DNA from: Chamaea fasciata
Taxonomy: Eukaryota > Chordata > Aves > Passeriformes > Sylviidae
Length of the DNA stretch: 64,000 nt
Direction: 5' to 3'
Assembly: GCA_029207755.1 (NCBI GenBank)
Contig: JARCOQ010000002.1
Span: 46,455,744 to 46,519,743, forward strand
Made by a program: the position numbers and the translations under genes. Numbering within the stretch: the first letter of the stretch is position 1; each line of letters starts with the position of its first letter. Below are positions 28,510 to 40,930 of this stretch, piece after piece. A model generated the notes under the pieces. The model was not told the DNA's origin, ran no database searches, and was given only the letters and a program-made list of their open reading frames with translations.

Positions 28510-30169
28510 ATGGGCAGAGGGACAGAAAACATATTTGATGTGTTAATTGCCTGAACTTCAATACTCCCCAGGTTGGTTTCTGTCCTTCTTAGCTCCTCCT
28601 AAGCTACAGCTGTCAGAAAGATGGCAGAAAATGGAGACAGCTAATGGATGCCACCAAATATGTGGTGTAAGTACAGTAATGCCAGGATCTAGTCTCCAGG
28701 ACTTTTTGTCTAGTGGGCAAGCCACCAAATTCCATTTGACTCTGTAAAATCAGTAATTGCTGTCCCCAGCAGCATCATCCTCAACCACCTTTTGGCCAGC
28801 AGTGCTTCCACAGGTATTTCCCAGCAACACACCTGCACTGCACACTTGCCTCCCTCACTTTTCCAGATAAATGAGGACTGTATGCCTCTGCTTCATTCTG
28901 GGGACATTTGTGGGGTCAGTGTGAGGACCCTGGTCATCAACTTACCGTTAGCCAAGGACTGTATAAGGTCAAGCCCTTGCTCATGGTCCCTGCCGCTCAG
29001 GACACAAAAACAAGAAGCACCCAGGAAATTTTGACCTGTTTGCTGATGTGAAGTATTTACAGATCTGTGGAACAAAGACCTGTCCAACGCTTTGTCTCCC
29101 TAATGGTCCCCTTCAATTATCTGCACTGGATCGGATAGTGTGACACCACAGCTGATGTAATTGCCTGAAGGCATAAACCTGTAGGGCTGCAGCGCTACTG
29201 AGCTGCTACTCCTCTGCCACAGCCACGGAATACTGCTTTTGTTGGACCGATGTGTGATAAAGGCTTCATTCACTCTGTAGTGCTGTTGTTCCTTTCCAAG
29301 TGGCTCTTATGTTTCCTTTCCCTGAGTGAACTGCTGCAAGGTCTTTATAAAAGATAAAAGAGAATTAATTCATTGTTTGCTGACACCTCCTGCTTGTGAG
29401 GGGGCTGAACACTTGGTCTCCAACACTCTTTCATCACTGTGGGCCTGACTTGGCCCTCTCTGGAGCCAGCAGGACCTTATCTTGATGTGAATTAAGCCTC
29501 AGATGCTGTGGCTGATATCAGTAAGTAAAAAAAGGACAATCCTGGCATTTAGGAGTATTGTATAGAATAGACAGAAGCACACTTGCTTCAGAGCTGGCGA
29601 TTAGGAATTCTGGTCAGTGGGGCTGATCTTGATGGTCACAGCCATGAGTTGCCCTCCCAGAAATGATGCTGTGAATTAGCACACTCTTTTCCTGCTGGAT
29701 AATTGTCTCTGCTGAAGAAGAATCACAATGTGGCTCATGAGCAAGAAATTGTATGTGATATTTTATGAAGCTGTAGTAAATTTATCATCACAATCTTCTG
29801 AAGGGAGTATTGGGCAGACAATGACAAAGGCCAAGACTGATCTTATTCTGCAGCCTGAACTGCTTGGCATAACTTTAACTGGAACTGAGGGTTCCGGTAT
29901 CAGTTCCCTCTTCTGCCGGTGTCACCAGCTCCAAGGTTCCTAGGGCAAGCTATAAATACCTATTTATTCAGATGGCTGCCTGCTTCCTTGGGTAGACATC
30001 TCCTGTGTTCCCAGGGTAGCTTCCCAAGCTTCTTAACATCCATAAGTTCCTGACAAATGGCCTTTGTGCATATATAGTGGATCTGCTGCTTTCCTGGCCT
30101 TGGAGAGGCATTGTGCTTAGTGTTGATCTATGGAATGGTTTGAGATGGGCCCCTGGCAGTCTTGTCTGC
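28510..30169. other. Intergenic, no gene seen
   Basis: Short open frames only. No repeat or RNA gene recognised. Confidence 0.5.
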
Positions 30170-30273
30170 AAATGTTTTGAATAATTTAGTAAAGCTGACC
30201 AAAATTTGGGAAGGACATCTTGGCAATTTTTAAGATCCCTTCCAGTCCAAACCTTTCTAAGATTCTGTGATTT
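30170..30273 (+). mobile_element. Short CR1 LINE 3' end
   Basis: The right half reads 'agatcccttccagtccaaac' and 'ctttctaagattctgtgat', the usual CR1 3' terminus with its ATTCTGTGAT-type tail. The upstream part is too diverged to place confidently, so the left limit is approximate. Confidence 0.6.
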
Positions 30274-33200
30274 CCATGCGGTTTTCAACTATTTAATCAG
30301 ATTTAAGTCTACTTTATTGGTAGTTAAGCAGGAATGTCCATTGATTTGACTGAATTGGTCTGTTCCATAAACAGCCTGTGGTTTTGGAAGGTCCTCTATC
30401 TTTCAAGGACTGCCCTGTGTTTCATAGGTTCTCCTCCTGGGCTGCATCCTCCAGCCACTGTTACTAGAGCTGCAACTGTTTCCATGCAGCACCTGCAGAG
30501 ATGACCCAGTGGCTCTTGGACAAGGAACTTGATAAGGCTTTGCTCTCAGCTTCACTACTGCACCTCTGCCCATGTGATTTTTTCTTCTGTCATAAAGTGG
30601 AATCATAATAGATACATCAGGTATAAAATAATCTCCTACCTCATAAAAAGTATCCAGTTAAATTGCCCATGTTTGCGTGGGAGTGTTTTCCTTTTCACTG
30701 GCAAAGTTTCCTTATAAGGAGTAATAATGAAGATTCTGTTAAAGAAAAATGTGTATTGAAGGTTTACTATTTCACTGGTTTTCTGTAGAATCATTTACGC
30801 AAAGCTGTGAGTCACCAGCTGAAGTTCAGTTTCTGAAATTGCTGGCAGAGTAAATTAATTTTGTGCATGAGAGATCAGTAATCTGCATGCATTACAGTCA
30901 ATTCATAATTGCTTTAAAATCACATGGCAAATGATTATAATTAGGACAGGAGCTGTTCAAATCAAGAACAAAAGAAGGCCAGAACCTAAATCTATTCATT
31001 GCTACATTTCCTCTCCTTGAAGGTTTATGAAAGATGTCCCAACTCCTAACTGGAAAGCACAGTGGAAATCATCACTGCCCCTTCCAGCTGCTGCCGTGTT
31101 GTCAGCGAGTTTGGCACAAATGCTTGTGAAGTGCAACATTTACTCTTAGTACATGTCACAGAGTCCCAGGCATGAAGGCCTAAAATAGGCAGGCCTTGAG
31201 AGCGATAACTTCATTGTCCTGACTGGATTGTGGAGCCTACATGGAAAATTGAAATGACCTCTGTCTATGACTGTTCTGTCTGCTCCACACCCAGGCTCTG
31301 CAATATCTGTCAATACAGACCTTCCTCTAAGCGCTTCTCTCTTTAGAAACAAGGAAGAGTCATCTCTATGTAAAGAGAATATCTCCAAAGGCGAAGGATG
31401 CCTCAGAAAAGTACATGTCATTCTTGAAAGAGATTACTATCCATTAGCCCTTCAGACAGCAGGAGGACTGAGACCATGGCTAAGTGACTAGGAAAAATCA
31501 GAACAGAATGAAATCCTGAAAAGAGATATTCTGCTGACAGAGGCTAAAACCTACACAGAGACACTCTACCTCCACCCCCAGGCCCCCATACTGATAGTGC
31601 AGAGACAGGGGTATGAGCTGTCTCTACATGAGACATGAGCAGCCTGATGGGGGCTCTTGACCCCCTCTCACTGGTGGTGCAGAGGCACAGTCCCTTCCCT
31701 CAGGGTGCTCAGTGCCCCAGGACATGGTGGGAGATGGCAGATCTCGCAGCAAGGTAAGCAGCTGAGGGAGGTGGGGGGACAACCTCAAACACATGTGAGG
31801 AGGTTATGCAGTACATCAGCATCTGAAATATTACTCAGGGTTTTGAAACCATCAGAGCAAAGACAAGGTTTAAAGGGGACTTCACTGCAAACTGTGGCTT
31901 TTGCCTCTGGTAATCTGTGCTTCATCTATGCACAATGGGCCAGGTGGGAGGCAGTGCCCACGCAAATGGTGGGCTGTGGGACAGCATGGCCCCATTGCTG
32001 CTAGCAGACAAGCTCCCCCAGCCCCATGGGAGGGCAAAACTTTCTGAAGATAGATCCATGCAGGAGAAGGATGCTGACTCCAAAATGCGTGGGCATAACT
32101 GAATCAAAGAAGTGAACTCACCCAGTTTACAGCAGCTGGTACAGATCATTATTTAACTGAATCAGAACAGAGCAAAAGCTTCCTACTCCACAAATCCAGA
32201 TGAATGTGATTAATTCCTGTGAAATTTTATTATCAAGAGGTTATATTTGGTCTTCATTTGAAGATTTTTCTAAGGGTCTTTTTTGGCGAGGTCAGCAGTT
32301 GTGCTGAGCCTGCTTCCTCACCAGTCTAGAAATCCCCAGCACTCTGTGCACCTTGGCACACACACATGACACAGAGCTGCTGTTTCAGCAAAGTCAGTCC
32401 AAGAAGTGAGGCCATGGGCCATCCCCATGGGCCTGAGAAGGGAAGCATTGCTCACCCCACTGCTGGTGTATGCAGAGTTGAAAGACCCATTTCTTTGCAT
32501 CCCAGAGAAGCCAAGACTGGCATCTCATTTCTGTTCTTAACCACAACTTCCATCAAAAAAACATACACCCAAGAGAGAACTATAATTTTCTCTTCACAGG
32601 TGTGAGAGAAAAAATATCAGATGGCAGTTGCTTCTGGCAGAAAAAATTGAATCTTCAAGCTGGGAGGCTGCTAAAATCCCTCAAGCAAGAAAGTTTTCTC
32701 TCTTCTAATGACTCCTGGATGCCATAGAAAACCCTCTTACCTGATAGCCTGCAGTTTACATGAGAATTGCTGCAGGATTCCTCTAATATGTGTTTAAGAT
32801 GAGATTGATCTGAGAAAGGATCCTCGCTTCTCTTGCTAAAGCTCTGACCAGAAGGACTTTCTCCAAGTGACATATCCTAGATCACACCATCCTTTTGCTC
32901 TCAGCAAGCCAAGGCAGACAATGCTCCTGCCAGGTTTTTCCTTCCTTCTTCCATGCCCTCTATAGTAATGGAACACAAATGGCTAATTCTTGCCTGCATG
33001 AGGCTCACCCTCTCTCTAAAATTAAAACACTCCTCAGATGTCTTGGTGGAGAATTTAATAACTGTCCTGAATAGTGCGAGAAGCTCCAAGACCCAGAGAC
33101 ACCGTATTTAACACTAACAATCAAGAATGCTGTCCTGCCTGGATTTGGCCACCCTTTCAGCCACACAAGAACTAGAGAAAAGAAATTTCAGCAGGATAAG

Positions 33201-36200
33201 TGCATTTTCACTGATAACAAATCCAGACAATGCAGGAGGCAGGAGGCAGACTGGTGCTCTTTCAACAGACATGTGCAAGTCACTACAGCTGTTCCCAGGG
33301 TACGAAATGTTTGAAGTGATGACCAGAGGTCAAGGTGCCTTCGCCCTGATGCAGCTCAGCAGCAGTGAGGCTGTGCAATGTGCACCATCTTGGCAGACAC
33401 AGCTGACAGGACAGCTATGGAGACATTGCTAGTTAGGAATAAATATATGTGCTGTCAATCACTAGTGTAAAACCAGATGTTGTGAGCTTGCATTTGTGGC
33501 TAGCCAGCTGAGAAAGTGACAAATCCTTCATCTGCAGGAATGAGAGTTTGGCATAAATATGTTTCTTTAGAAATGGCAAGGAAGAAGTCTGATGTGTCTC
33601 AAATGATTGAGAGCAGGTTAAGGCCAAGGGAACAATGGACCTGAGATCAAAATCACTGAGTAAAAAGAAGCAGTTTATATTTCAGGTGCTTTGAATTTGT
33701 GTATTTTTTTAATAATTAAGATGATCCTTAAGGGGTTGTGATAATGTTTTTGTATATCCCCAGAGAAATGTAAAAGGATCTGGCTATCAATTTAGTGTTT
33801 GCACACATATAATGTTTTGCAAAACCTTCAAGGACCAGGTTGAAAGGGGGCTACACAAAGGCTTCAGGAAGTAAGTCCTCTGAACAACTCCTGAGCTGAG
33901 CAAAATGAATGAGCGGCTGGGTACCAATTCACCTTTCTGCCATTATGATCTGTGAGCTCTGAAGATAAAGTCACAGGCCCTAAAGAATTGTGATTGGGGT
34001 GATAGTTTATTGCTGGTAACACATGGCTGTCATTTAGGACCAGAAAGGCTTTTTCCGTTGTGGTCTTATAAAGTCCTGCTCTGTTTCTCAAGCGTCCCTT
34101 GCAAGCCAGACGACGCATCACATTATATTAAAACTCATGCTTTTTTCCTCTTCTTTCTCCCAGGTCTAGAGCAAGATTAGACTTTGATGAGGTGTGGTAG
34201 TTCTGGGAGAGGGAAATAGTAGACTAGGGCAGCTTTCATCTAAAGCTCACAAGCTTATATGGTCCCTGTTCACCTACTGGAGAGACCAACAATCAGCATA
34301 ACAGGCAGAGACCATGAGTTTCATCACACTGCCTGTAACAGGCACATACTTGTGAAGTCTAGCCATGTTAACAGCATGCACTGGAAACTGGACTTTGTTT
34401 TCTTCTAGACAGAACAGCAATCTGCACTACAAATGAATGGGATGGGATATCTACATCCCATGTGACAGCAGCTTAGCAAAGGTTCATAGGGGCTTCTTAC
34501 AATCTTGGCTGCATCCTTCAAGTCAGTTCAACGTGGCTCAGGCAAACTTGGGAAGGACATGTCATTATACAGAGGAACATCAAGGCTGTGATGGGCTGAG
34601 GAGCAAGGAAGGTAGGAAGCAGCAAGAAATTCTGTGGAGCACTCTGCAGCAGCTGGACTTCGAAGGCTGAATCTGACTTAATTCTCTGACTTAATTTTGA
34701 TTAGGGAGAAGATGTTTACAAAAAGGAAAGCCAAGAAGCAGCCAGATTGGAGAAGGTCTAACACTGTCTATAGAACCACCGGATGTCAGAGTGCAGTTGG
34801 ACTCTTACTGACAGAGAGGGGGTGAGACATCAAACATCATGGAGATATTTGTCAAGGAACACATCTCATGAAAAGCTTATCCTGCAGATGTTCCTACTTC
34901 ATGCCTCTTCATACTCGGTATCGAAAAGAAGATTCCTCAAGGACATAAATTATTAACCATATAATGACATGGACACTCAAAAGGAAGTTCCCATCCAGAG
35001 CATCATCATTTGTGGAAGAAGATGCAAGTCCAGATGTTTATTAGTCGGAGTTATACAGACTTACAGTCAACTTCCCTATCTCCTGCCAGAAAGATTTCCA
35101 GTCTCACATACCAACACAGTTCATGTGCAGGGTAGATTCATTGAATTTCTCTCAGCTAGAGACTGCCCAGCTTAATTCGTTTTAGTTTTAGGTTTTCTTG
35201 GGTGGTAAAGGTGCAGATTTCTGCATTTTTGGAGTATGCTTAAGCAATTTCCAGGAAATAGATGCATATCTGTACGTGCTCTAGTGTTACCTAAATGGTC
35301 CCTAAGAAATAGGCACCAGATGTTTTAAGGCAGAAAACCCCAGTATTTCGAAAACAGTCTCAAGTTCTGTTTATTTAAAGAATGTACTTAATAAGTCCAT
35401 TGTTAACATAATCATAAATAAAGTAAAATGGATGCATTTGCCATGACATTTTTAGCTGGATCTCTTCCGGATTTTGTTTTCTTTGGAGTTCTGTAAGAGC
35501 TGAAGACTCAAAAGGTGACCTTCATAATTCATTAATCATCATAAAATAGTTCCTTGAGGGAAAGAAATATGAAAGGTATGTGCAGTGCTGAAAGAGGGCA
35601 GCTTGATTCACAGCAGATTCGAGAGTCTGGGCTCTTAGCCAGAGGATGATTTTTCTTAGAGAAATGCCCCATCCAGCCCCCAGGTGCATGGTGGGTCCAT
35701 CCAGCCTGGTGTGCAAGGTTGTTCTCTGGCTTGCCTGTTCCTTCCACCCTGACACCTCCTGCTGGCTCTGCAGAGGTCAGGGCTCACCTCCTTTGACAAC
35801 TCAGCTGTGTGGTTTGGTGGATTGACTTGTTACTCCAGCTGCAGCTCAGCTCTTACACCATCACCTCTGCCAGAGACTGTCCTTGCCTTGCTCTTCACTG
35901 TCCTTAGACGGACACAAAAAACCCACACTCACCCATCAGTCTGTGAGAACAAGAAAGAAGAAGGTTTATTTTTGGGATCTTGACTTATATAGTCTTTGGA
36001 GTTTGATCAGGGATTTGGGGATGAGGTTAACACCTCTCTGAACCCACTGGTCAACTTAGGAGTTCATCAATTTGTCCTTCTCCCTGGAAAGGAATGCATG
36101 ATTTACAAAACATCACTCTTTGTTTATATTACAATGTGTGAGAAAGCTCCAGTAGAAAATGTATACATCAGAAGGCTGAAAAATCAGGGCGACACTTCAC

Positions 36201-39200
36201 CAGCACAGACCATCTTCTCCTGGGCCTTCTTTTGGTCTCTGATTCACCTATGCAGGTAATCTAGGAAGGGATTCCACCACATGGGCTTCCACCACTAGCC
36301 TGCAGTTCTCCTGTTGGAGCACTCCCAGCATGGCTTTCAGCCCCAGCAGACACCCTTCAGTGCAGCAAACACCTGGGCACAATTCAGCTCCCAAGAGACT
36401 CAATGCACATGCAAGTGCAATGGACTGTGTGGATCTACACCTGAGCTGTAGGTGCAGGGAGGTTATCCAAGCAAAAGCACACTGCCATGGACATGTTTAC
36501 TTCACGTGTACAGTGGCAGTCAATGGGATTCTGCAGTCCTCTCCTACTTGGTTGCTCTACAATCTATTCTAGGTCAAAAGAAGGGTCAAAAGGAGCAATC
36601 AGGCATCCTGGAAGAAAATTCCCTAGGACTCAACAACACAAGATTTATGAGATCTCAACTCACGAAAAAGAAGGCTGACAGACTGAAGAGCCCAGGTCTA
36701 CCATCACCTTGGAGGTGAGACTTGCTGTGTGTGGGTGTTTCAAGGGTCCCAGTTAATTGCTCCACCAGTGCTGGCAGTGCCAGGCCTGGGTGCCCTCACC
36801 ATGAGTAGAGCTATGGCTGCTCATGCCCCCTGTGGCTGGGGCAGGATGGCAGCTCCCTTGGCATACACCATTTTTCACCACAGGGCTGCTGGATGCCCTT
36901 CAAGCTTACCCCACACATATTCCAGCCCTCTGAGCTGTGCTTCTGGCTGTTTCACTGTCTGAATATCACAGGTGAAGCCTCTGGTGCATGTTGCAACTGC
37001 TCACGTAGTCTCCTGGAGTCCAAATATGCTGATACTGTTTTTCCCTCACACCACAGATGTCACATCTTCAAGCTTGTTCTATTTGAAGCAGTCACCAACA
37101 TCTGTCAGCCTTACCAGTGCAGTGTGCAGCCAGACCTGGAGAGACTCAGCTACAAGATCTGTAGGAGTGGCATTACAGACTGAGGCCCATACTTAGACAT
37201 TTAAGTAAAGCAGATCTGTCTTTGAAGGCACTCAGCATTGCAGATCTCCCTGATTTTATCAGTTGTTCACTAAAAAGGAATGAGAATGTGATTAGCACTG
37301 TACAACCCTCCATAACTCATCTGGGATAACTCCTTGTTTCCTCAAGCAGGTCTTCTTTCAGCCAAGCTTGCTACAGAAATGAAACTCTTGCTAAACCATG
37401 GTTTAGGCAAAAAAGCATGTGTGCAGGTGTTCCTCCTTATTCCTGCACTATCAAACTGTGACTGACATAAGCTAATGTGTCCCTATATTTTCACAAAAAT
37501 AAATGGTTATGTACAGGAGAAAAAGAGATGCAGGCAATGTCTGCATAGGGAAGCAGGACAAAAGGACCTTCAAATGTCTTCACAGATACCAGGGAAGTTC
37601 TACAAGACAGGTACATTAGGACTACCACAGCCACTGATAAAAGTCCTGGAGCTGGCACCAAATAATCCAGTGACAGAGAAATCCAGCAGGAAACCACTCC
37701 ACCTACATTCCTACTGTAAGTTATATTTTCTCGATGCAAACACATCACTAAAACCCTCTTCATCCCTCCACTTGACCAAGTGCTCTTTTTAAGCCAGACA
37801 AAAAAAACCCACAAGAATGTGACTTGGCTTGGAGGAATGTGAAGTTGTTCCGGGAAGATACATAAGCCCCAAATATTTAGGGAGGAGAAGCACAGGTACA
37901 GGAGCACATCCAGAGACATTGAAGTGACAGTAGGCAGCAAATCAAATACTTGCAAGAAAACACACCTTGAACTCTATTCACACATATGCATTTTGTGGAA
38001 AAATGGATGAAAAGACCTTTTTTAATGGGCTTGATGTAGAACAGAGCCCTCTGGTCCCACTCCAGCACAGCAGCTGAGCAGGATTTTATTTTAAGGGCAT
38101 GTGTGATCTCAATAAAGCAAGTAGGATTTCTTGTATGCTTAGAGTTAAGCACAGGTTGAAAATTGCTTCTCTGGCTGGGACAGAGTGTTTACCTTGCAGG
38201 CCTTCCTTGCTGCCTTAACAGCTTCTGGGAGTGTACACTGGGTGCTGAGACCACCGTCTTGGTGGGATGACAGAATCTGGAGCAAAGCCACAATTTCAGG
38301 AGAAGACCAGAGTGATCAACTTCCAAGGTGAAATCATAAAGCAGAATAAGGTTTTTCTGATGCACAAAACAGTGTTTGGGCAGATGTAAAAGTAGTCTGT
38401 AGATACCTGAAGAGAGATACTGTTGAGAGAAAAAGTTACTTAGGCAAGCACACTAACAATTTAATTAGGGTAAATGAGAGGAAATTAAGAAAAGGAAAAT
38501 TCAGACTAAATACTATGGACATATTGGTGAGAGAGTTTAGGCTGTAAAACTGCTGCCTACAGTTTTTGCGACTCATAAAGATATCAGGCTAGAACTGAAA
38601 AAATGAACATCAATACTGTGGATTTTAAATTTGTTTTAATTTTAATTGGATTGTCTTTGCGTCATTCAATGTATGTGTATTACAATCAGGCCACTCAATG
38701 CCACCTCTACAAGAAGGAAGAGCCAAATTATGCTCAGAATATTAGTATCAGTCTTCTTAACTGGTTTCGGACAAATGATGCTAGAGCAGTGGCGATCAGA
38801 TGCTGTTCCAGGCAGTTCAGATTTAAGTGAGGTACTTCGGATGTCCACATATTTTTCTTCTCATCTTTCAGTGTAAAACAGCTTGTTAAATATTCATATA
38901 ATTACTTCTATCATCTAAAAATAGTTGACATTTATTCACACAGCTCTTTTGCATGGTGAAGTTAAGCACACTGGGATTTTAATATGGACAGTCTGACTAA
39001 ATCTTGTGTGTCAGCAAAGGAGGACCAAAGACTGGTGCTACAGCCTGCAGTGAAGGCAGGCCTGTTGTTGCCTGTGGCTTTGTGTTTCAGATAGCTCAGG
39101 GCATCACTTTCACAGAGGATGATCAGCTGATCAGCTGCCTGGATCCACATCCATGGGACAGTTTGGTCCTGGTGGAAGGATTCCAAATGCCTGTGCTGAG

Positions 39201-40714
39201 TAGACAACAGTGTCTACGTTGTGATGAAGCCATCATTGCCCCTTGGCAGCATTGCATCCTGGTTTTAGGCAGAGCATGTCTTGCTTCTGCTCCTGTTCCT
39301 GTCTTTTCACTCTGCTATCGTTTCTGCCCAGAAGGATGCTGTAGGATCAAGGGGAGCCCAAATAAACGTAACCCAGGACACAGCTGTCTGGCAGAGCAAG
39401 CTACCACAGCATCTGTAGAGAAATTGTTCCCATTGGCACGTGTTTGCCTCAAACTGCCCCTGGATCTCCTGTTGCGCCAGAGCTGGACAAGAGAGACTGG
39501 TGCAAGAACACAGTGCCCAGTCAGGCCACAAACCTGGGAGCTGGTCTGCCAGGGCAAGGGCAGAGCCTAACCAGCCCTTGAGTGGAGTCCCCTCCAGCAT
39601 TCCCAGCCTGCTGCAAAGGCAGAGGGACAGCAGGTCTCCACTCTGCCAAAGCGGGGGCCGAGCAGTGAGCTGACCGTGGAGCCGCAGATGCTCCTCCTCC
39701 TGCCGTGGCTGTCACAACATTTAAAGCACAAAGTGTGTTTTATGGCTCGATCCTTTGCTGAGAGTAACTTTTGCTGCTATTTGCCTCCTTGGGGTTGCCA
39801 GAAGAAGCTTCCCTGAGAGATTTGAAGCTCTGCTTTTCTTTTGTGATGATTCTTCTCTTGGCAGAAGTGCCTCCATCTACATGAGCAGCTGGCGACTGAG
39901 CAAATAATTTCAGGGGAGCTCAGTTTCTGTGGAAGCTTTGCATGTGCCCCTTACAGTAAATCTCTGTAAACACTGGTGTCACTGTGAGATTGGACGGCAG
40001 CTATTGCCATGTCTCTTGATAAACACAGATGGTGTTTATGCTTAAATATGCCAAATGTGGTAATCAGAGCAAACTTTCAAAGGATTTATTTTTATGTTGT
40101 TTCCATTCTGTCCCTCTGATAATTAAGGCTGCTGTGACCTGCCTTTTGAAGGAGGAAAATAAATTTATGCAGGGCTATTCAGCTTTCTAAAATAACTATG
40201 GGAGGTTTTGTTTGGTTTTTGCTGAAGGACACTGAGCTCTTGTTTCCCGTGTTTTATTACCCTGTATTGAAAACTGTAGACCAAGGTTTACAAGGATAAT
40301 TTGGCTATTGTTTCATGTACATATTAATTGCTTCTAAAGCTTTCTCTATAAAATTACTAATTTTTTTTCCTCCAGAAAATGACATTAATATAAGAGTTGG
40401 AAAAGTTTTACTCTGTTCTGTGTAGGCTCTTGTGCCATGGTCATGCAGTAGCAGTGACCACCAGTGAAAACGAGTGTGTTCAGACATGGATCTGTCTTCT
40501 GGGACATGTCTCTTCTCCCATTACCTCTGAAGGTGAGTGTGATGGGAAGCTCTGTTTCTGATAAACACTGACACATGCAAGCATGAAAAAAAATTTTGAT
40601 GCTAGAGTCAAGATCTGAGGAAGTTCTACACTCTGTGAAGAAGGTAACAGATCTCCCTACACAGCTACAAACATCCTTGCTTTCCTTGTCCCTATGGAAA
40701 GGAGCTTCTTTCCC
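30274..40714. other. Intergenic, no gene seen
   Basis: Ten kilobases without a recognisable exon or RNA gene. On the minus strand, CAG|gtaagag at 32741 is a strong donor-like site at the end of a short open frame, but no matching acceptor and downstream exon can be assigned. The stretch 35755-36000 has LTR-like signals on the minus strand (see findings). The remainder shows nothing. Confidence 0.45.
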
Positions 40715-40930
40715 TTAAGATAGATTTCTTTCCTGAAAGGATGGTTAGGAATTAGAACAGACAGCCCCAGGAAGTGGTGGAGTAGCCAGCCCTGGAGGTA
40801 TTTAAAAGATGTGTAGATGTGGCACTGAGAGGCACAGTTTAGTGGTGGACCTGGCAGTTCTGGGTTAAGGGTTGGACTTGATGATCTGGGAGGTCTTTTC
40901 CAACGTAAATGATTCCATGATTTTATTATT
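40715..40930 (+). mobile_element. CR1 LINE 3' fragment
   Basis: Well preserved: 'ccccaggaagtggtggagta', 'ctggaggtatttaaaagatg', 'cagtttagtggtggacctgg', 'gttggacttgatgatctggg' and the terminal 'aggtcttttccaacgtaaat' block followed by 'gattccatgatt'. This is the standard avian CR1 3' region, 5' truncated. Confidence 0.95.

Noticed and set aside
28253..28561. Phe-Leu-Pro-Ser repeat protein
   Set aside because: Translation of the GGAA microsatellite.
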